DNA of 16,652 bases from CAYNLX01 sp964441535. Its GTDB lineage: Bacteria; Bacillota_I; Bacilli_A; RF39; UBA660. The DNA lies in NCBI GenBank assembly GCA_964441535.1, contig CAYTXQ010000015.1:1-16652 (forward strand). Direction: 5' to 3'. Under the pieces are notes generated by a model. It worked only from the letters and a program-made list of their open reading frames with translations. It was not told the origin of the DNA and did not search any database. Below, in pieces: positions 1 through 7,838 of the stretch (position 1 is its first letter; every line of letters starts with the position of its first letter). The translations under genes were made by a program, and so were the position numbers.

Positions 1-1755
1 TATAGTTTTACTTTTTATTTCATCTTTAATTAACTTTATAAATTCTTCTTTTGGTAAAGTTATGGTTTCTTCTTTGCCAAATTTTCTATAACTTATACTA
101 TTATTATCCTTTTCTTTATCTCCTACAATTAAAGTATAAGGTATTTTTTTAACCTGACTTTCTCTCATGCGATAAGATAATTTTTCTTCACTACTATCCA
201 ATTCTACTCTAATATCATTATCAATTAATAAATTTTTTAGCTCGTTACTATAATCTAAATGATACTCATTATTTACTGGAATAATATTAACTTGTACTGG
301 AGCTAACCAAGTAGGAAAAGCACCTGCAAAATGTTCTATTAATAAAACTAAAAATCTTTCATATGACCCTAATATTGCTCTATGAACCATAACAGGAGTC
401 TTCTTTGATCCATCTGAATCAACATAAGTTAATTCAAATCTTTTGGCTGTAGCAAAATCTAATTGTACAGTTGGAATCTGTATTTCTCTACCCATAGCAT
501 CAGTAAACATAAAATCTAGTTTTGGACCATATAGAGCCGCTTCTCCTTCACATCTTTTAGCATTTAATCCAAGTTCATCAGATACTTCTTTTAACATTTT
601 TTCACAAGTATTCCAATCTTCTTCGTTACCAATATATTTTTCTGGATGTTCATAATCTCTAACAGATAAAGATATCCATTGTTTTCCCCACAGACCCATA
701 GCACTATAGAAATCTTTTATAATATTACACATGTTAATTACTTCTTGTTTTACTTGTTTAGTAGTACAAAATGAATGACCATCTTCAACAGTTATAGCAT
801 AAACTCTGTTTAGTCCTCCAACTGCTCCTTGAAGTTCTGCTCTATATTGTTTATCTGATTCCATATATCTAATAGGTAAATCTTTATATGTTCTTAATTT
901 AGAAGCATATATTTGAGTATGATGAGGACACTGAACTGGTTTTAATACCATTTTATGACCTTTTGGTGATTCAACTCTAAATAATTCTTCATTAAACTTC
1001 ATAGCATGCCCTGATGTTTCAAATAATTTTATATTTGCAAGTGATGGGCAACTTACTTTTTCAAAACCATATTTTCTACAAATACTTTCAACGGCTTTCT
1101 GAAGTTCATCTTTAATTATTGTTCCTTTAGGTGTATATAATGGTAAACCTGATCCTACTAAATCAGAAAAACAAAACAAATCTAACTCTTTTCCAAGTTT
1201 TCTATGATCTCTTTTTTTTGCTTCTTCCAAAAAATTAAGATATTCATTTAATTTTTCTTCTGTATCAAAACATATTCCATAAATCCTAGTTAATTGTTTA
1301 TTATTAATATCATTTTTATAATAAGCTCCACTAACTTTTAATAATTTAAAATATTTTAATAATTTAGTTGATTCAACATGAGGCCCTCTACATAAATCAG
1401 TAAAATCATCTTGAGTATAAGCACTTATTTCTTCATCTTCAGGTAAAGTTTCAATTAAATCTAATTTATATTCATCACCTTTAAACATTTCTAAAGCTTC
1501 TTTTTTAGAAAGTTCTATCTTTTTTATAAATTTACCATCTTTAGCAATCTTTTTCATTTCTTTTTCAATTTTATCAAAATCATCTTGACTAATTGAACTA
1601 TTTCCTAAATCAATATCATAGTAAAAACCATCTTCAATAACTGGCCCTACCCAAAATTTAGCTTGTGGATATAAATATTTTATAGCTTGTGCTAATAAAT
1701 GAGAACACGAATGATTTAATATATTTAATTCTTTATCTTCTTTTATATTTATCAT
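1..1755 (-). CDS. thrS: Threonyl-tRNA synthetase, TGS-less, 3' end cut by window edge
   Basis: Charges tRNA-Thr with threonine in the cytoplasm. 585 codons are open from the ATG to the left edge with no stop; judged by the C-terminal anticodon-binding domain, only a few residues should be missing. The usual N-terminal TGS domain (about 60 residues) is absent: the protein begins almost directly with the editing domain, whose HxxxH (H15, H19) and C122/H126 (CRGPH) are intact. The class II core has the three zinc ligands C276, H327 and H458. Motif 2 reads QYRAEL and the following segment VEDGH, where E. coli has QDDAH, so the active site is a divergent type. The start overlaps the stop of the upstream 74-codon gene as ATGA, with an AGAGG ribosome site about 9 bases before it. 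It is the third gene of a Thr T-box operon. Identity is certain; the divergent motifs were read by eye. Confidence 0.96.
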   Translation of the reverse strand, partial: MINIKEDKELNILNHSCSHLLAQAIKYLYPQAKFWVGPVIEDGFYYDIDLGNSSISQDDFDKIEKEMKKIAKDGKFIKKIELSKKEALEMFKGDEYKLDLIETLPEDEEISAYTQDDFTDLCRGPHVESTKLLKYFKLLKVSGAYYKNDINNKQLTRIYGICFDTEEKLNEYLNFLEEAKKRDHRKLGKELDLFCFSDLVGSGLPLYTPKGTIIKDELQKAVESICRKYGFEKVSCPSLANIKLFETSGHAMKFNEELFRVESPKGHKMVLKPVQCPHHTQIYASKLRTYKDLPIRYMESDKQYRAELQGAVGGLNRVYAITVEDGHSFCTTKQVKQEVINMCNIIKDFYSAMGLWGKQWISLSVRDYEHPEKYIGNEEDWNTCEKMLKEVSDELGLNAKRCEGEAALYGPKLDFMFTDAMGREIQIPTVQLDFATAKRFELTYVDSDGSKKTPVMVHRAILGSYERFLVLLIEHFAGAFPTWLAPVQVNIIPVNNEYHLDYSNELKNLLIDNDIRVELDSSEEKLSYRMRESQVKKIPYTLIVGDKEKDNNSISYRKFGKEETITLPKEEFIKLIKDEIKSKTI

Positions 1756-1976
1756 AATTCCATTCCTCTTTCTTTTGATTTTTCCTCTATACTTTTTTGT
1801 GTTTTAATCTTTTTAATTTGGAATAATTCATATTCTATTCTTTTTAATTCAGCATTTAATTCTTCTAGCATTTCTTTATTATTTTCATTTCTATTTATAA
1901 TACCCGCTATCTGTATAGTTCTTAAGCGAATATCTATTTCTCTTTTTCTAAACAATTGTTCTTTAGTTAATTTCAT
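1752..1976 (-). CDS. Small charged coiled-coil protein, unknown function
   Basis: A 74-residue protein that I do not recognise. It is rich in Lys, Glu, Ile and Leu with heptad-like spacing, mainly in residues 25-60, and is predicted to be one or two helices forming a coiled coil; there is no signal peptide or membrane segment. It is a convincing gene because it has an AAAGGA ribosome site about 7 bases before the ATG, starts 13 bases after the dut stop, and its TGA stop overlaps the thrS ATG as ATGA, suggesting translational coupling. Lying between a dUTPase-like gene and thrS under a Thr T-box, it would rise when charged tRNA-Thr is short. It ends in TGA, which argues against a UGA=Trp code. 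Function is open; an accessory or RNA-binding role is only speculation. Confidence 0.8.
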   Translation of the reverse strand: MKLTKEQLFRKREIDIRLRTIQIAGIINRNENNKEMLEELNAELKRIEYELFQIKKIKTQKSIEEKSKERGMEL

Positions 1977-1989
1977 AAATTATTCCTTT

Positions 1990-2469
1990 CTATTTTCCAG
2001 TGGATCCTAATCCACCATTTCTAATATTATCTATATCTCCTTCGTTATCTACTGTTAAAAATTTAGTAAAAATACCCTGAACTATTTTCATTCCTTTTTC
2101 TATGATGAAATCATTTTCTCCCTCGTTTTGAATCTTAACAAACATATGTCCTTCATTTGTTATGTTATTATAATAATCTGATTCTATAATGCCTATTTGA
2201 TTACATAATCTAATATTATATTTAAATCCTAAACCAGACTTATTTACTAACATTAACATTTCATCTTTATTCATCATAACTTTTACTCCAAGAGGAATAG
2301 TGATTTTTTCATCAGGTTTTAATACATAATCAATTAAAGAGAAAAAATCATATCCTGCACTATATTTAGTACTTCTTTTAGGTAAACTAAAAGAAGTATA
2401 TAGTTCCTTATCATCTACTACATCTTTCTTAAATTGTTCAAAACTTATTTTTTCAAAATATCTTGCCAT
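1990..2469 (-). CDS. dut: dUTPase family protein with altered catalytic motifs
   Basis: Trimeric dUTPase fold; the family hydrolyses dUTP to dUMP and pyrophosphate, keeping uracil out of DNA and supplying dTMP synthesis. The 159 residues show the five family motifs in order: AGYDF (38-42), a KSGLG version of motif 2 (77-81), GIIESDYY (93-100), GMKIVQG (126-132) and RNGGLGSTG (150-158). Three positions differ from the usual enzyme: motif 2 Arg is Lys77, the motif 3 catalytic Asp (GxIDSDY) is Glu96 (codon GAA, checked), and the uracil-stacking Phe of motif 5 (GGFGSTG) is Leu154. Activity may be weak, altered or lost. It starts at an ATG 7 bases after AAGGAG and is the first gene behind the Thr T-box, followed 13 bases later by the coiled-coil gene. 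Family is clear; enzymatic competence is uncertain. Confidence 0.88.
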   Translation of the reverse strand: MARYFEKISFEQFKKDVVDDKELYTSFSLPKRSTKYSAGYDFFSLIDYVLKPDEKITIPLGVKVMMNKDEMLMLVNKSGLGFKYNIRLCNQIGIIESDYYNNITNEGHMFVKIQNEGENDFIIEKGMKIVQGIFTKFLTVDNEGDIDNIRNGGLGSTGK

Positions 2470-2487
2470 AAAAATTCTCCTTCTAAT

Positions 2488-2525
2488 AAAAAACCACTAT
2501 TCATCGCAAGGAGCAATGATAGCGG
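2488..2525 (-). terminator. T-box intrinsic terminator (Thr leader)
   Basis: Hairpin of about 13 pairs with one bulged base, CCGCTATCATTGC against GCGATGAATAGTGG, loop TCCTT, followed by six T. It shares bases with the T-box element, so terminator and antiterminator are mutually exclusive. Confidence 0.9.
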
Positions 2526-2682
2526 TACCATCCTATTTTATACTTAATTATTATAACGGCTTTAACCGGAACTTATTAGTTCTCTTAGAAAGTAGTAATT
2601 ATTTAATTTATTCTTAGTTTACACCAACCACTAAGTCTCTATAAAACTCTTTAAATAACATTGTCTTTCTTCATTGATTTAT
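2488..2682 (-). promoter_or_regulatory. T-box riboswitch, threonine type (specifier ACU)
   Basis: Leader RNA that senses uncharged tRNA-Thr and controls read-through into dut, the small gene and thrS. The core T-box AGGATGGTACCGC is at 2522-2534 and overlaps the 5' arm of the terminator. Stem I is closed by AGAAAG pairing with CTTTCT; its distal hairpin has the TTGGTG loop shared by all three leaders here. The specifier is ACT at 2594-2596, just before the conserved ACTTTC; the equivalent positions read ATC before ileS and TCT before serS, which supports the assignment. A CGG-TTAAAG-CCG hairpin follows stem I. The 5' limit is inferred from the promoter. Confidence 0.93.
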
Positions 2683-2688
2683 GCATTT

Positions 2689-2717
2689 AATATATCATAT
2701 TTAATATATTCAGTCAA
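2689..2717 (-). promoter_or_regulatory. Promoter of dut-thrS operon
   Basis: Minus-strand TTGACT (2712-2717), 17-base spacer, TATATT (2689-2694) with TG one base upstream (extended -10). The -35 box begins only two bases past the ileS stop codon. Start of transcription is estimated near 2682. Confidence 0.75.
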
Positions 2718-2718
2718 A

Positions 2719-5700
2719 TTAATTTAATGACATTTTTACTTTTACTGTATAGTCTGTGTCTTCTATAGTGCTTTTAAAAGTTCCTTCATTTGAAACTACT
2801 TCTGCTAATAGTTCATTAGAAATTAATTTAGCATTATTATCTAATATTTCATAAATTTCTTTATTATCAGTTTCAAATGATATTTTAATTCTATCATCAA
2901 CATTAAATCCTGCTTCTTTTCTAAATACCTGACATTGTCTTATTATATCTCTTAAGATTCCTTCACTCTTTAACTCTTCAGTTATTATTGTATTGATTCC
3001 TAAACTTAAATCTTCATTTTCTTCAATAACTATATTTTCAATTGATTTATATTCGATATTAAATATACTAGGATCTAATAAATCTTCATAACCGTCTATT
3101 TTAATAGATTGATTATTTTTTATTTTTTCAACTAAATCTTTCTGATTAGTTAAATTATTAACTAAGTCTTTAACTTTATTAACATTTTCTTTTAAAAATC
3201 CTCCAGCATTTCTAAAATTAAGAGTTAAATATTCAGATTTTAAATTATCAAATGAATCTATAACAGAAATATTTTTTATATTTAATTCATTTAAAATAAT
3301 ATTTTCATAATCAGTAATATTATCTGTTAATTTAGACTTTAATAAATATAGTTCACTTAATGGTTGACGTACTTTAATAGATTTTTCATTTCTTATCCTT
3401 AAAGCAGATGTTATTATATTTCTTACACATAAAGTCATATCCAATATAGTATCTTCTATATTAAATCTACTTGCTAATGGATAATTACTTAAATGAACTG
3501 ATTCTTCACTAGAATTATCATATACTTTAATAACATTTATCCATATATATTCAGTTATAAATGGTACTAAAGGAGCCATTATTTGAGTAGATTTTTTAAT
3601 CGCATTAAATAATGTGTAATAAGCAACTTTTTTATCTACATCATCTTCACTTTTCCAAAATCTTCTTCTATTAGTTCTAATATAGAAATTACTTACATCA
3701 TCTACAAAGTGTTCAAAATCATCACAAACACTTTTTGTATCATGATCTTCCATATTTTTCTTTGAGTCATTTATAAAATTATCTGTAATCTTAATTAACC
3801 ATTTATCAGTAATAGTTAAATCATCTTTTTTAGGTTCATAATTAGATAAATCTACATTATCAATGGAAGCATAAGTATCAAAAAATACACTCATGTTATA
3901 GAAAGCCATCAACTTTTTTCTAGCTTCATCTAACATATTAAATCCAAAACGTACATCATTGATAGGTTTTGTTGCTAAATAATTATATCTTACTGAATCT
4001 GAACCTTTTTCATTTGCTACTTGATCAAAAGTTAATGCATTAGGATCTGATTTAGAAAACTTACTTCCATCTTCTTTAACAACCATACTTGTAGTTCCGA
4101 TTGATTCATATGGAGCACAACCTTCTAATACAGTACTCATAAATAATAATGAATAGAACCACAATCTAATCTGTTCATTAGCCTCTATTACATATTCTGC
4201 TGGAAAATACTCTTTCCAGTAATCTTTGTCTGTAAAATATTTTAGTGTTGAAAATGGTACTATACCTGCATCTAACCATACATCTCCTACCCCGGGAACT
4301 CTAGATATAATACTACCACATTCTGGACATTTAATTTTTACTTCATCTATCCAAGGTCTATGTAGTTCTTTTAAGTTATCTACTATAGTAGGTTCTATTG
4401 CCTTTTCTCTTAATTCCTCTTTGGAACCAATTACTTCTAAATGACCACAATCACACAAATAAAATGGTAACGGAAGTCCATAAAATCTTCTTCTTGATAT
4501 ATTCCAATCTCCCATGTTTTGTAACCAATCTTGCATTCTTTTTCCTTGATACTCAGGATTATATTTTACTTTAGATGCATTTTCAATTAATTTATCTCTA
4601 ATTACATCTACATCTATAGCCCATTCTTTAACTAATCTAAATAATATATCTTCTTTGCATCTCCAGCAGAATGGATAACTATGTTTAATATTATGAACTA
4701 AAAACAACTTATTTCTTTTCTTTAATTCATCAAATATTTCTTCACTTACTTCTTTAGCTTTTTTACCAGATAAAAATCCAAAACCATCTAAAATATTACC
4801 TATTTCATCTATTGGAATTATTTTATCTAATCCTAAAGTTTCACCTAATTCAAAGTCCTCCGCTCCACATCCTGGTGCTATATGAACTATACCTGAACCA
4901 TCTTCACTTGATACTTCATCCCATAAAACTATATTATGTTTTACTCCTGTTTGAGATTCAAACTCTGGAAAACAAGTTTCAAATTCTTTATCCTTTAGTT
5001 CAATTCCTTTTAAACTTTTAATTATTTCTCCATTAGATTTAAATCTCTTTTCAAATACATCTTTACAAAGTAATAATTTATCTTCTTCATCAGGCATTTT
5101 AACTATTACATAATCAAATTCTGGATTAACTGCTAAAGCAACATTTGAACTTAAAGTCCATGGTGTAGTAGTCCACACTAAAGCCTTATAATCTTCATTA
5201 AGTATTGGTAATTTAAAAAATACTGTTTGATGTTCTACATCATGATAAGACCCTGTCATTTCATGTTCTGATAAACTAGTTCCACATCTTACACACCATG
5301 GCATTGGTTTATATGTTTCTTTTATCATACCTTTTTCATTACATTTCTTTAAGAAATACCATATACTTGTGATATTCTCATCAGTTAATGTATAGTAAGA
5401 ATTATCCCAATCCATCCATTGGCCTAATCTTTTTGATTGATTTTTAATTATTTCAGAATACTTTCTAACTCTAGCTACACATGCATTAGTAAAATTATCT
5501 AATCCATAATTTTCTATATCTTTTTTTGTTTTAAAACCTAAATCTTTTTCAACTTCTACTTCTACCCAAAGACCTTGACCATCAAAACCATTTCTATAAT
5601 GAGAGGTATATCCATTCATAGCTTTATATCTTAAAAAACAATCTTTAACACTTCTTCCCCATGCATGATGTACTCCCATTTGATTATTTGCTGTAATAGG

Positions 5701-5835
5701 GCCATCTAAAAAACGATACTTTTTACCATTCTTGTTTTTTTCCAATAATTTTTTAAAAGTATTATCACTTTCCCAAAAAGAAAGTATTTCTTCCTCATTT
5801 TTTACAAAATCATAATTTGTATTTAATTTTCCCAT
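2719..5835 (-). CDS. ileS: Isoleucyl-tRNA synthetase with GXHH signature motif
   Basis: Charges tRNA-Ile with isoleucine and proofreads valine. Length 1038 residues. Class I core: the HIGH element is G54-V55-H56-H57, i.e. GXHH instead of HXGH, within MGVHHAWGR; the second signature is KFSKS at 592-596. The CP1 editing domain is present, with the Thr-rich WTTTPWT at 221-227 and GSGIVHIAPG ending at editing Asp327. Several Cys pairs (C181/C184, and CDCG and CPEC clusters around residues 460-510) look like zinc knuckles. The C-terminal anticodon-binding region follows, without the CxxC zinc finger that ends common bacterial IleRS1, so it resembles the IleRS2 type. ATG preceded by AGGAGG at 6 bases. 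Monocistronic behind an Ile T-box with specifier ATC, which confirms the amino acid independently. GXHH forms are known to give very high mupirocin resistance; that this protein does so is inference. Confidence 0.97.
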   Translation of the reverse strand: MGKLNTNYDFVKNEEEILSFWESDNTFKKLLEKNKNGKKYRFLDGPITANNQMGVHHAWGRSVKDCFLRYKAMNGYTSHYRNGFDGQGLWVEVEVEKDLGFKTKKDIENYGLDNFTNACVARVRKYSEIIKNQSKRLGQWMDWDNSYYTLTDENITSIWYFLKKCNEKGMIKETYKPMPWCVRCGTSLSEHEMTGSYHDVEHQTVFFKLPILNEDYKALVWTTTPWTLSSNVALAVNPEFDYVIVKMPDEEDKLLLCKDVFEKRFKSNGEIIKSLKGIELKDKEFETCFPEFESQTGVKHNIVLWDEVSSEDGSGIVHIAPGCGAEDFELGETLGLDKIIPIDEIGNILDGFGFLSGKKAKEVSEEIFDELKKRNKLFLVHNIKHSYPFCWRCKEDILFRLVKEWAIDVDVIRDKLIENASKVKYNPEYQGKRMQDWLQNMGDWNISRRRFYGLPLPFYLCDCGHLEVIGSKEELREKAIEPTIVDNLKELHRPWIDEVKIKCPECGSIISRVPGVGDVWLDAGIVPFSTLKYFTDKDYWKEYFPAEYVIEANEQIRLWFYSLLFMSTVLEGCAPYESIGTTSMVVKEDGSKFSKSDPNALTFDQVANEKGSDSVRYNYLATKPINDVRFGFNMLDEARKKLMAFYNMSVFFDTYASIDNVDLSNYEPKKDDLTITDKWLIKITDNFINDSKKNMEDHDTKSVCDDFEHFVDDVSNFYIRTNRRRFWKSEDDVDKKVAYYTLFNAIKKSTQIMAPLVPFITEYIWINVIKVYDNSSEESVHLSNYPLASRFNIEDTILDMTLCVRNIITSALRIRNEKSIKVRQPLSELYLLKSKLTDNITDYENIILNELNIKNISVIDSFDNLKSEYLTLNFRNAGGFLKENVNKVKDLVNNLTNQKDLVEKIKNNQSIKIDGYEDLLDPSIFNIEYKSIENIVIEENEDLSLGINTIITEELKSEGILRDIIRQCQVFRKEAGFNVDDRIKISFETDNKEIYEILDNNAKLISNELLAEVVSNEGTFKSTIEDTDYTVKVKMSLN

Positions 5836-5853
5836 AATATTCCTCCTATAAAT

Positions 5854-5882
5854 AAAAAATCATCCTTATAAAAAGGACGATT
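5854..5882 (-). terminator. T-box intrinsic terminator (Ile leader)
   Basis: Ten-pair hairpin AATCGTCCTT / AAGGATGATT (one G-U pair), loop TTTAT, running into six T. Lies between the T-box element and the ileS ribosome site. Confidence 0.9.
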
Positions 5883-6064
5883 AATAACCGTGGTACCACC
5901 TTAATTGGTTCTTTATACTTGTAACGTAAGTAAGCCCGTTATTTCCTTTTACAGAAAAACACATCCAAAGTGATTCATAATAATCTATCTATTCTGACTT
6001 TCACCAATATATCAGTTCTCTTTATAGAATAAAATTATTAACGTCTTTTTCAATTGCTTTAATA
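5854..6064 (-). promoter_or_regulatory. T-box riboswitch, isoleucine type (specifier AUC)
   Basis: Leader sensing uncharged tRNA-Ile before ileS. T-box element AAGGTGGTACCACGG at 5888-5902. The stem I distal hairpin is CTGA/TCAG-like with the TTGGTG loop motif; the stem base pairs AAAG with CTTT. The specifier is ATC at 5972-5974, followed by ACTTT as in the other two leaders. It is more diverged from the Thr and Ser leaders than those two are from each other. The 5' limit is inferred from the promoter. Confidence 0.94.
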
Positions 6065-6070
6065 AATAAA

Positions 6071-6098
6071 ATTATACCATTTTTTCTTTTTTTGTCAA
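6071..6098 (-). promoter_or_regulatory. Consensus promoter of ileS
   Basis: Minus-strand TTGACA (6093-6098), 16-base spacer, TATAAT (6071-6076), with TG one base before the -10. Both hexamers are perfect sigma-A consensus. It starts three bases past the stop of the ABC transporter gene. Confidence 0.9.
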
Positions 6099-6101
6099 TT
6101 A

Positions 6102-7769
6102 TTAGTTCGTTCTTTTATATTTTGAAAGTGGTCCAAAGAAATCTAATTCATTTCCATTAATCTCTATTATATTATCGGCTATATTTATTATATTTTTTTC
6201 TCTTGAAATAATTAATATGGTGTGACTCTTTTTTAATTCATTCAAATAATTTAATACATATTTCTGTTTATTTTTTTCTAAAGAACTTATAGATTCATCA
6301 AACAGCATTATTTTAGAATCTTTAATTATTACTCTTGCTATTGATAACATATCCAGTAAATTAGAAGTCAAGTTAGATTTTTCTTTATTCATTACTGTAT
6401 CCATTTTATTTTTTAATTCTAAAACATTCTTATCTATTCTTAATTCTTTCAATATTTTTTCTATTCTATATTCATCAGGATCTATCATTAATAAATTGTT
6501 CTTAATAGTATCATTAAAAAATACTGGTTTTTGACTAGACATACTTATTAATTTAAAATAATCGTTCTCTCTAATATCATTTATATCTATATCATCTACT
6601 TTAATATTGCCTTCATGTTGATGATTAAAACGCATTAGTAAGTCAAATATACCTATTTTACCAAAACCTTCCTTACCAGTTATAACTGTAATTGTATTAG
6701 GTGTAATTTTAAATGAAATATCTTTTAATGTAGGATCATCTCTATATCCATATAATACATTATTAAACTCTATTGAACCCTTAAATTCTTCATATTCAAT
6801 ATGTTTTTCTCCAGATGATGGATTAGCATGTTCTAATATTTTATTAAATCTATTTAAAGAAACCCCTAAATTAATACGATCAGTATTCATACTTAATAAT
6901 GTTGTATAAGAATCTATAATTTTTTGATAATAGTTATATATTACAAGTAATACTCCTATTTCAAATACATTATCTCTTACAAGTAAAATTCCATATATAA
7001 ATATAGAATATCTAAATAATTCTATAAAAAGTAAACTTATTATATTAACTACACTATATCTCATAGAATATTTTGTATTAGCCTTATAAGAGTCTTTAAA
7101 AGCTTCTAAATTTTTTCTACTAATAATTTCAAAAATATTAAAAGTTTTTATCTCTTTAATTCCATTAAAAAAATCCAAAGTATGATTTTTTCTAGCATCT
7201 ACTGTTTTTCTATAAAGTTTACTTGTTTTAAATATTGATTTTTCATTTATGTATACATAAATTAATATTATAATTGAAACTACTATTGTAGCAGCAAATA
7301 TATATATATTTAATTGATAAAAGTAATAATATACGATAAAAACTTGCAGTAACTGAACAATTCTTAATACTAAATCCGAATAATAAGTGGAAATAACATT
7401 AACATCATCATCAACTATGTTATTGTAACTACCTGCTGTAAATCTAGATAAACTAAACAATGAATTTTGAAAAGTAGATTTTAATGAAACAATATTATAT
7501 TCATGAAATAACTTATTATATAAATTATAATAAACTAGTAAGTTAAAATATTCAGCTATTCTATAAATTAAAATAGCCAATATAGATAAAATTATATAAA
7601 ATATACCTTTAGAATAATCTCCTATAGAAACAGCATCTATAGAATATGAAAGTAATAAAGGAGTAACTAATAAAATTCCACTATATACTATAGATGTAAC
7701 TATTTTTAAGAAATATAATGGTTTACATTTTCTGTTTATTGTTCTAGTAACTTCTTTTATATTATCCAT
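6102..7769 (-). CDS. ABC exporter-like protein with degenerate ATPase domain
   Basis: Half-transporter of the fused membrane-plus-ATPase kind, 555 residues. The N-terminal half has about six hydrophobic segments (about 18-46, 53-80, two between 135 and 175, 240-264 and 268-295). The C-terminal half keeps an ABC outline: Walker A-like GKEGFGK (365-371), Q-loop Gln413 and Walker B IMLFDE ending in D491-E492. However, Walker A lacks the Ser/Thr after Lys (Ile372-Gly373), the LSGGQ signature is replaced by LTSNLL (467-472), and the switch His is missing (IISREK, 520-525). Such a protein might work as the non-hydrolysing half of a heterodimer, but no partner gene is adjacent. ATG follows GAGGTG at 4 bases. 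It has its own promoter and lies between a terminator and the ileS promoter. The substrate is unknown; fold and topology are firm, ATPase activity is doubtful. Confidence 0.88.
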   Translation of the reverse strand: MDNIKEVTRTINRKCKPLYFLKIVTSIVYSGILLVTPLLLSYSIDAVSIGDYSKGIFYIILSILAILIYRIAEYFNLLVYYNLYNKLFHEYNIVSLKSTFQNSLFSLSRFTAGSYNNIVDDDVNVISTYYSDLVLRIVQLLQVFIVYYYFYQLNIYIFAATIVVSIIILIYVYINEKSIFKTSKLYRKTVDARKNHTLDFFNGIKEIKTFNIFEIISRKNLEAFKDSYKANTKYSMRYSVVNIISLLFIELFRYSIFIYGILLVRDNVFEIGVLLVIYNYYQKIIDSYTTLLSMNTDRINLGVSLNRFNKILEHANPSSGEKHIEYEEFKGSIEFNNVLYGYRDDPTLKDISFKITPNTITVITGKEGFGKIGIFDLLMRFNHQHEGNIKVDDIDINDIRENDYFKLISMSSQKPVFFNDTIKNNLLMIDPDEYRIEKILKELRIDKNVLELKNKMDTVMNKEKSNLTSNLLDMLSIARVIIKDSKIMLFDESISSLEKNKQKYVLNYLNELKKSHTILIISREKNIINIADNIIEINGNELDFFGPLSKYKRTN

Positions 7770-7792
7770 ATTGCACCTCGTATTATGTAATA

Positions 7793-7801
7793 ATTATAAC
7801 A
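7793..7801 (-). promoter_or_regulatory. Extended -10 promoter for the ABC gene
   Basis: TGTTATAAT on the minus strand, about 24 bases before the ATG. No convincing -35 box (nearest TATGTT/TTATGT), so it would rely on the TGn extension. It lies just past the terminator of the preceding unit. Confidence 0.65.
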
Positions 7802-7812
7802 GATAATTAAGA

Positions 7813-7838
7813 AAAAACATAATATATTTAATTATGTT
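7813..7838 (-). terminator. Likely terminator of the miaB-uppP-ASCH unit
   Basis: AACATAAT / ATTATGTT inverted repeat with a 7-base loop, followed by T-rich sequence on the minus strand. It overlaps the stop codon of the ASCH gene. The stem is AT-rich with a single G-C pair, so efficiency is uncertain. Confidence 0.5.

Noticed and set aside
443..655. Plus-strand open frame opposite thrS (others similar opposite ileS, rlmCD, miaB and sufD)
   Set aside because: Antisense shadows of well-supported genes, without ribosome sites or domain features.
1752..1755. Possible UGA=Trp code (mycoplasma-type)
   Set aside because: TGA ends the 74-codon gene exactly at the thrS ATG, and Trp in the synthetases is TGG where I checked; the standard bacterial code fits.
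7813..7838. Palindrome near 7820 as a regulator operator for the ABC gene
   Set aside because: It carries a T run on the minus strand and overlaps the ASCH stop codon, so a terminator explains it better.
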